A stretch of 64,000 nt of DNA, from contig NZ_CP046122.1 of NCBI RefSeq assembly GCF_009707365.1, positions 4,154,001 through 4,218,000 on the forward strand. Reading direction: 5' to 3'. The position numbers and the translations under genes are program-made. Positions within the stretch are counted from its first letter, which is position 1. Each line of letters opens with the position of its first letter. Below, piece by piece: positions 58,596 to 64,000 of the stretch. Below the pieces are notes generated by a model, which did no database searches, had not been told where the DNA came from, and saw only the letters and a list, made by a program, of their open reading frames with translations. The DNA is from Microlunatus sp. Gsoil 973. GTDB taxonomy: Bacteria; Actinomycetota; Actinomycetes; Propionibacteriales; Propionibacteriaceae.

Positions 58596-60233
58596 ATGTC
58601 CTCCCTTCAGCAGACGCTCAGCGCCCGGATCCAGGCGGTCACCGGGATAGATCCCGAGCTGCGGCCGGCCACCAAACCCCAGTTCGGCCATTTCCAGTCC
58701 AACGTTGCGTTGCGTCTGGCCAAGCAGGAGGGCAAACCGCCGCGCGAGGTGGCGAGCGCGATCATCGACCGGCTGGAGCTGGCCGACATCGCCGAACCGC
58801 CCGAACTCGCCGGCCCCGGTTTCATCAACCTGCGGCTCAAGGCCGAGACCTTGGCATCCGCCGCATCGGAACAACTCGTCGACGATCGGGTCGGCGTGGC
58901 GCAGACCGACGACCCGAAGGTCGTGGTGATCGACTACTCCGCACCCAATGTGGCCAAGCAGATGCACGTCGGCCACCTGCGGTCGACGATCATCGGCGAC
59001 AGTCTCAATCGGGTGCTGACCGTGCTGGGACACACGGTCATCCCGCAGAACCACATCGGCGACTGGGGAACCCAGTTCGGCCTGCTCGTCGAGGAGATCC
59101 TGGCAGAGGGCATCGACCCGATGGCCCTGGATCTGGTCTCGGCAGAGGACCTTTACCGGCGGGCCTCGGAGCGCTTCAAGACCGATGAGGAGTTCGCCCG
59201 CCTGGCCCGCAAGCGGGTCGTGCTGCTGCAGTCCGGCGACGAAAAGACTCTGGCCATCTGGCGGCAGCTGATCGAGATCTCCAAGGCGGCCTTCAACGCC
59301 GTCTATGCGCGGCTGGGCGTCAGACTCAACGATGATCATCTTGCCGGGGAGTCCAGCTACAACGACGATCTGGCCAAGGTCGTCCAGGAGTTGGAGAACA
59401 ACGGCACCGCGGTGATCGACCAGGGCGCCCTCTGTGTCTTCGTCGAGGGCTTCAACGCGCCCATGATCATCCGGAAGTCCGACGGTGGCTACGGCTATTC
59501 CACCACCGATCTCGCCGCCATCCGTCACCGCGTCCAGGACCTGCATGCGGATCGGATCATCTACGTCGTCGGCGCCGAGCAGTCCTTCCACTTCGATCAG
59601 GTCTTCGCGGTCGCCACAAAGGCCGGCTTCCTGCCGCCCGGCGTCTCGGCTGAACACGTACGCTACGGGCTGGTCCTGGGCGAGGGCGGCAAGCGGCTCC
59701 GCACCCGGGAAGGCGGGACGATGAAGCTCGTCGACCTGCTGGATGCGGCGGAAGAGAAGGCGGCACCCGCTGTGGCCCTCGCGGCGATCAAGTACGCCGA
59801 CCTGTCCAGCGGTCTCAACAAGGACTATGTCTTCGACATCGACCGGATGGTGGCGACCACCGGCAACACCGGACCGTACCTGCAGTACGCCCATGCCCGC
59901 ACCCATCAGGTGCTTCGCAAGGCCGAGGCAGAAGGCATCGCCCTACCGGAGAAGATCACCGTGCTGGACGAGCCGGCCGAGCAGGCGCTCGCCCTGCTGC
60001 TTCCTCGCCTCGGCGAGGTCGTCGAGGAGGTCGCGCAAACGCTCCAACCGCATCGGCTCTGCGGTTACCTGCATGACGTTGCGGTGGCGTACTCGACCTT
60101 CTACGAGCAGTGCCCCGTGCTCAGGTCCGAGGGTGACGTACGCGCCTCCCGGCTCGCGCTCTGCCTGGCAACCCAGCGGGTGCTGGCCACCGGCCTGGAC
60201 CTCCTCGGCATCCAGGCGCCCGACCGAATGTGA
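58596..60233 (+). CDS. argS: Arginyl-tRNA synthetase
   Basis: A 545-residue class Ia synthetase charging tRNA-Arg. Seen: an N-terminal additional domain, the HIGH-type motif HVGHLRSTIIGD after DYSAPNVAKQM, and the KMSK-equivalent GGKRLRTREGG, the usual ArgRS variant. The C-terminal DALR anticodon-binding domain ends LDLLGIQAPDRM with the Arg/Met ending typical of ArgRS. GATACT lies 9 bases before the ATG; no clear Shine-Dalgarno is seen. It is convergent with ppgK. Confidence 0.97.
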   Translation: MSSLQQTLSARIQAVTGIDPELRPATKPQFGHFQSNVALRLAKQEGKPPREVASAIIDRLELADIAEPPELAGPGFINLRLKAETLASAASEQLVDDRVGVAQTDDPKVVVIDYSAPNVAKQMHVGHLRSTIIGDSLNRVLTVLGHTVIPQNHIGDWGTQFGLLVEEILAEGIDPMALDLVSAEDLYRRASERFKTDEEFARLARKRVVLLQSGDEKTLAIWRQLIEISKAAFNAVYARLGVRLNDDHLAGESSYNDDLAKVVQELENNGTAVIDQGALCVFVEGFNAPMIIRKSDGGYGYSTTDLAAIRHRVQDLHADRIIYVVGAEQSFHFDQVFAVATKAGFLPPGVSAEHVRYGLVLGEGGKRLRTREGGTMKLVDLLDAAEEKAAPAVALAAIKYADLSSGLNKDYVFDIDRMVATTGNTGPYLQYAHARTHQVLRKAEAEGIALPEKITVLDEPAEQALALLLPRLGEVVEEVAQTLQPHRLCGYLHDVAVAYSTFYEQCPVLRSEGDVRASRLALCLATQRVLATGLDLLGIQAPDRM

Positions 60234-60261
60234 TACCGATCGGGTGATCCGCCGATAGCGG

Positions 60262-61107
60262 TCAGGCGCCGCCGTTCGGGTCGACCACGGCATTGGTGAT
60301 CGGCTCGTTCCGGTGGGTGGCGTAGTCGTTGGCAAGCCACGCCGCACCGACGATGCCGGCCTGGTTCTGCAGCTTCGCCGGAACGATCTCGGCGTTCAGT
60401 GTCAGCAGCGGCAGGAACTTCTCGGCCTTCCGGCTGACGCCGCCGCCGACCACAATAAGGTCCGGCCAGATCAGCGACTCCAGCACCGAGTAGTAGCGCT
60501 GCAGACTCTTCTTCGCCCAGGCCTTGTAGGAAAGACCCTTGTCTTCCTTGTACTTGGCCGAGGCACGCGACTCGGCGTCGTGGCCGTCGATCTCGATGTG
60601 CCCGAACTCCGTGTTGGGCACCAGTACTCCGTGGTGGATCAGTGCGCTGCCGATCCCGGTACCGAGTGTGGTCAGCAGCACCAGACCGGGATGATCCTTC
60701 GCGGCGCCGTACTTCACCTCGGCGACGCCGGCGGCGTCGGCGTCATTGACCAGGACGATGTCCCTGCCCAGAACGTTTTCGAACGTCTTCTCGGCGGGAT
60801 GGTTGATCCACGATTTGTCGATGTTGGCCGCGGACCGGGTGACGCCATGGGTGACCACCGCCGGGATGGTGATCCCGATCGGCCCTTCGCCGATCACCTC
60901 GGCGAAGGCGTCGACCACGTCCCGGACCACCTTGGCAACGTTCTCCGGCGTCGATTCCGACGGCGTCTCGAACCGGACCCGGTCGGCGACCAGCTCACCG
61001 GTCGCAAGATCAACGGGGGCGCCCTTGATGCCGCTGCCACCGATGTCGATGCCCAGAACCGGACGATCCTGATGCGACGGCGTGGTTTCGGCTCCTGCGT
61101 CGGTCAT
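60262..61107 (-). CDS. ppgK: Polyphosphate-dependent glucokinase
   Basis: A 281-residue ROK-fold kinase that phosphorylates glucose with polyphosphate (and often ATP). Phosphate-binding motif [17 protein letters not shown], catalytic region [26 protein letters not shown] and [14 protein letters not shown]. The Cys-rich zinc motif of many ROK proteins is missing, as in PPGK. With pgi at 39.4 kb it fits entry of unphosphorylated glucose into glycolysis. TACGCT on the minus strand (61114-61119) ends 6 bases before the ATG, a leaderless pattern. PPGK is well known from Microlunatus and other polyphosphate-storing actinobacteria. Confidence 0.95.
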   Translation of the reverse strand: MTDAGAETTPSHQDRPVLGIDIGGSGIKGAPVDLATGELVADRVRFETPSESTPENVAKVVRDVVDAFAEVIGEGPIGITIPAVVTHGVTRSAANIDKSWINHPAEKTFENVLGRDIVLVNDADAAGVAEVKYGAAKDHPGLVLLTTLGTGIGSALIHHGVLVPNTEFGHIEIDGHDAESRASAKYKEDKGLSYKAWAKKSLQRYYSVLESLIWPDLIVVGGGVSRKAEKFLPLLTLNAEIVPAKLQNQAGIVGAAWLANDYATHRNEPITNAVVDPNGGA

Positions 61108-61153
61108 GGCAGCAGCGTAACCAACCGGGACGCCGTACGGTGAGCCACCGGGA

Positions 61154-63496
61154 TCAGGCGCCGAGTTCGGCCAGCGCGTGCGGGTAGACGGCCGGATCAG
61201 ATGCGTAATAGATCGCGTAGTAGCGCCGGTAGACGTCGAGCCAGTGTGCGATATCCGGCATCCGGTTGCCGTACAACATCATCGCCTGGCGGTGGAGGTA
61301 CGCCTGGTCCTCCTGCACGCCGGGGGCGCCCTCCAGGCCCATCAACGTGATGGCACCCGCGATATCCATCACCGGATCGGCTGCCAGGGTGTGCGGGCTG
61401 AAGTCACCGACGCCGCTGATCATCGGGCTGCCGTCGGGCAGCACATCGACGAACACATTGCCGGGGAAGTAGTCGCCGTGCACCAGCCGGGGCGCGCACT
61501 GCCGGTCACGGACTTCGGCGATCACCCGATCGACGGCTTCCGTCGGAAGATCACGATCCAGCCATTCCTTGGTATGTCGTACGGCGGTCCACAGTTGATC
61601 CTCCAGCAGCGCTCCGAGCGTCGGGAAGCGTCGCGGATCCTCACCGAAGATCCGGCCGAATCCGTCGGCAGGCAAGGGCAATTCCTGGATCCGGCCGGCG
61701 ACCTGGAGAAACTGCAGCAACGCCTGGCGTCGGAGTTCCGGGGTTGCCGTGGGCAGCCAGGCGGACAACGACGTACCGGGTATCCGCCGGTCGACGGTGT
61801 AGGTCCGGCCGGACAGTTCGCCCGATTCGATGATCAACGGAGTGCGGAAGCCCAGGTCGTGGCGGGCGAAGGTGTCATAGGCAGGGCGGAGTTGTCGGAC
61901 CATCGCCGCCGCCGCTCGATGATCATCCTTGTAGAGCCGCAGGACCTGATCAATGCCGAGCGGATACACCGTTGACTCGCCGCCGGCACCCAGCGGCGCG
62001 ACGCCGACGATCCCGAACCGCTCCAGAACCGGGATGTCACCGGGAGCCGTCGGTGCCACCCGGCGGGCCGCGCGTGCCCGATCCAGTTCGCTGAGCGCCA
62101 GCAACCGCGCGTCGGCGGGATCCAGGTGATGGGCCACCAGGTCGACCGGACCGCGTGGGGTGTCGACGTGCACACTGGCCAGCCGCAGCCAGCGCTGCAG
62201 GGGACCGCGGGTGATGCGCACCGATTGCACCTTGGCGTGGGGCACCAGGTCGGTGCTGCGGTTCAGGAACCCGTGACGGCTGACGATCACGGCCGCGTTC
62301 CAGCCGTAACGCAGCGTCCAGCCGTCGAACCAGCGGATCAACCGCGCCCGCCGCGGCGACGGATGGAGGTCGAGCCGGTCCAGATCCGCACCGGGTAGCA
62401 CCCGGGTCAACGCCGTCCTGACCTGGGCGTCGTCGGCGACGGGCAACAGGATGCTAGAGACGTCGGTACGGTTCTCGTCGCGTCCGCTGCTGGCGCCGTA
62501 ACCCAGCACATCGATATCCACCCGGGACCACCCGAAGGGTCGCCAGAGGATCGGCTGGGCGATGCGTACGCCCTGGATCCGGTTCAACGGCAGCGACTGG
62601 CTGGTCAGGTTGGTCAGCCCGCGGGTGATCCGCAGACCTCGGGAGGATTCGGCGAGGGTGTAGTTGAACTGGGCGGCCACCCGCCGGCTGACCAGACCGA
62701 ACCCCGCGAAGACCATCGGGATGAGGCCGGCCAGGCTGACCACCGGCTGGCCGAGGACGGCGCCGACGATGAGCAGGACGATCAACACCATGATCGTCCA
62801 CAGGAACTCGGTGGACAGGACGAAACCGGCGATCAGTCGAGCCGGCGTGATGGTGACCAGTCTCCGTTCCGATGCGCTGAGGTCGGTCAGCGCGCTGGCC
62901 CGGGGCAGCGTCGACGAGCCGGCCATCGTCACCCGGTCGCCGTGTGCCCTGGCCAGCAGGTAGTCCCGGATCTGGGTGCCGTGTTGCCGGGTCAGATAGC
63001 GCAGGGTCGTCCTGCTGTCCCCGGCTCCGGCCTCGATCCGCAACTCAACCAGGCCGAAGACGCGCGCCGCCAACGGCTGCACGATGTCGACGGACTGGAT
63101 CCGTTCGAACGAGATCCGGCGGGAGCGTTTGGCCAGCCAGCCGGTCTCCACCCGCAGCTCGTCGTCGTCGATCACGAACCGCGTGAAGTACCAGGTGACG
63201 AAGCCCGCCGCCGCGGCGAGCACGACGATGCCGAAGACGATCAGCACCAGCCAACCGAAGCCGAGCCGGAGCAGATCCTTGATCGGCGACTCGCCGCTAC
63301 CGTCGGGGACCAGTTGCCGCCCGACACCGAACACGATCACCAGCAACACCACCCAACCGCGGATCAGCGGGGTGAGCGGATGAGGCCGGGCGGTCTCCTT
63401 GACGCGTGGGGCCGTCGGGGAGGGCGGAAGGCGGGCCGGTGACGGGGGTTGCGACGCGGCCGGCGGCCGGGACGGAGACGGAGGCGGAGACGTCAT
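61154..63496 (-). CDS. YdbT-like bPH2 membrane protein fused to a phosphotransferase-type kinase domain
   Basis: A 780-residue two-part protein in one uninterrupted frame. Residues 1-36 are Pro/Ser-rich. Residues ~40-470 match YdbT: paired membrane helices and three bacterial PH (bPH2) segments ([50 protein letters not shown]). From ~480 an aminoglycoside-phosphotransferase/fructosamine-kinase-like domain follows: a Gly-rich loop [12 protein letters not shown], a Lys in LRLYKDD, the catalytic loop HGDYFPGN (His673, Asp675, Asn680) and the metal Asp698 in SGVGDF. The N-part probably lies in the membrane with YdbS, encoded by the overlapping upstream gene (ATGA, 63493-63496). The kinase substrate is unknown. 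Confidence 0.85.
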   Translation of the reverse strand: MTSPPPSPSRPPAASQPPSPARLPPSPTAPRVKETARPHPLTPLIRGWVVLLVIVFGVGRQLVPDGSGESPIKDLLRLGFGWLVLIVFGIVVLAAAAGFVTWYFTRFVIDDDELRVETGWLAKRSRRISFERIQSVDIVQPLAARVFGLVELRIEAGAGDSRTTLRYLTRQHGTQIRDYLLARAHGDRVTMAGSSTLPRASALTDLSASERRLVTITPARLIAGFVLSTEFLWTIMVLIVLLIVGAVLGQPVVSLAGLIPMVFAGFGLVSRRVAAQFNYTLAESSRGLRITRGLTNLTSQSLPLNRIQGVRIAQPILWRPFGWSRVDIDVLGYGASSGRDENRTDVSSILLPVADDAQVRTALTRVLPGADLDRLDLHPSPRRARLIRWFDGWTLRYGWNAAVIVSRHGFLNRSTDLVPHAKVQSVRITRGPLQRWLRLASVHVDTPRGPVDLVAHHLDPADARLLALSELDRARAARRVAPTAPGDIPVLERFGIVGVAPLGAGGESTVYPLGIDQVLRLYKDDHRAAAAMVRQLRPAYDTFARHDLGFRTPLIIESGELSGRTYTVDRRIPGTSLSAWLPTATPELRRQALLQFLQVAGRIQELPLPADGFGRIFGEDPRRFPTLGALLEDQLWTAVRHTKEWLDRDLPTEAVDRVIAEVRDRQCAPRLVHGDYFPGNVFVDVLPDGSPMISGVGDFSPHTLAADPVMDIAGAITLMGLEGAPGVQEDQAYLHRQAMMLYGNRMPDIAHWLDVYRRYYAIYYASDPAVYPHALAELGA

Positions 63497-63993
63497 AGAC
63501 CCGACGCCCTGGCCTCACCCAGCTCGCTCAACCGGTCTCGCAACCGGGCGGCCTCCTCGGGCAACAGACCGGGGATCGCCGCGTCGGTCGACGCGCTGGC
63601 GGTGACCAGCTGCACCGTGGCCAGGCCGTAGGCCCGCTGCAGCGGTGTGCTGCGCACTTCGACCAACTGCATCCGGCCGTACGGGACGGTGACCATGGTC
63701 CGGAAGAGCACGCCGTTGGTGATGTACAGGTCCTCCTCCCGCTCCAGGTAGCCCCAGGACGCCCAGTTGCGGCCGACGACGATCCACCGGGCGACCAGGA
63801 TCGCGGCGCCGACGACGATGATGACGCCCGCCAGCCACCACAGTCCTGCGGCCAGGCCGGCGATCAGCGCACCGGCAAGGAAGACGACGCCGATGCCGAT
63901 CACCGAGGTCAGGCGCCGCATCGAGCGGTAGTTCGGCGAAAGTCGCTGCCAGGGCGCGCCGGGCGTGGCGAACAACTCCTCCATGGTGCTCAC
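63493..63993 (-). CDS. YdbS-like PH (bPH2) domain membrane protein
   Basis: A 166-residue protein: two membrane helices (VIGIGVVFLAGALIAGLAAG; LWWLAGVIIVVGAAILVARW) then a bPH2 domain (DLYITNGVLFRTMVTVPYGRMQLVEVRSTPLQRAYGLATVQLVTAS, seen in parts as VPYGRMQLVEVRST and LATVQLVTAS). YdbS/YdbT pairs are common in Firmicutes and actinobacteria; in Bacillus they are linked to envelope and antimicrobial-peptide resistance. The start is GTG at 63993 or ATG at 63984. It overlaps the fused YdbT-kinase gene, so both are made together. Confidence 0.88.
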   Translation of the reverse strand: MSTMEELFATPGAPWQRLSPNYRSMRRLTSVIGIGVVFLAGALIAGLAAGLWWLAGVIIVVGAAILVARWIVVGRNWASWGYLEREEDLYITNGVLFRTMVTVPYGRMQLVEVRSTPLQRAYGLATVQLVTASASTDAAIPGLLPEEAARLRDRLSELGEARASGL

Positions 63994-64000
63994 CCGCCCA

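Overview
The window is high-GC actinobacterial chromosome, densely packed, with many 4-bp ATGA/GTGA gene overlaps. Markers point to Propionibacteriales, probably a Microlunatus-like organism: a polyphosphate glucokinase, an S-(hydroxymethyl)mycothiol dehydrogenase with its metallo-beta-lactamase partner, an accessory SecA2, an Nei2-type DNA glycosylase and a HemD-like nitrate regulator. The genus is inferred; no rRNA, tRNA, insertion sequence, prophage or CRISPR array was seen. About a dozen genes have a TANNNT hexamer 6-8 bases before the start codon and little or no Shine-Dalgarno sequence, the pattern expected of leaderless transcripts. Layout: 0-6.4 kb holds a partial M56 peptidase, LMW tyrosine phosphatase, small membrane protein, aldo/keto reductase, a large phased palindromic repeat array, the mycothiol-linked formaldehyde pair and a sulfatase. 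6.8-12.9 kb holds a heterodimeric ABC exporter, two VOC genes and a siroheme-type uroporphyrinogen methyltransferase. 13.3-17.5 kb is a sugar ABC importer operon ending in a LacI regulator. 17.5-25 kb has a RIO-like kinase, a branched-chain/pyruvate dehydrogenase operon (E1a, E1b, E2) and an acyl-CoA dehydrogenase behind a promoter with a TetR-like operator. 25-34.3 kb has SecA2, a frameshifted HxlR gene divergent from an MFS exporter, a coiled-coil protein, an MmyB-like regulator divergent from an SDR-fold protein without the catalytic residues, a tandem palindromic repeat cluster, VanW and a deazaflavin-dependent oxidoreductase. 34.3-47.9 kb holds mostly housekeeping genes (Gfo/Idh/MocA oxidoreductase, 3-methyladenine glycosylase, disulfide oxidoreductase, M50-like protease, glucose-6-phosphate isomerase, TlpA-like thioredoxin with DUF4395, a large secreted PIG-L protein, YdcF, Nei2). 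47.9-57.2 kb is a complete nitrate/nitrite assimilation locus: narK, nasA, an FAD/[2Fe-2S] reductase subunit and nirD run left as a tightly coupled operon, while nirB and nnaR run right from the same control region. That region carries 11-bp-phased GlnR-like boxes. The siroheme needed by NirB can be started by the methyltransferase at 11.7 kb. 57.2-64 kb has an aldo/keto reductase, more repeats, argS, ppgK and a YdbS/YdbT-like pair in which the YdbT-like protein is fused to a phosphotransferase-type kinase domain. The least ordinary content is in the repeats and one fusion. Repeat family A consists of CCGCACC boxes facing GGTGCGG boxes, spaced at 19 bp around a 10-bp centre. It occurs three times in tandem at 2.5-3.0 kb and once at 35.4 kb, where its right arm contains the ribosome binding site of the glycosylase gene. 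Repeat family B is a palindrome with arms like CAAAGTTTG/CAAACTTTG around a conserved core. It occurs four times at 32.3-32.7 kb, where it forms the 3' end of vanW, and twice at 58.2-58.5 kb.
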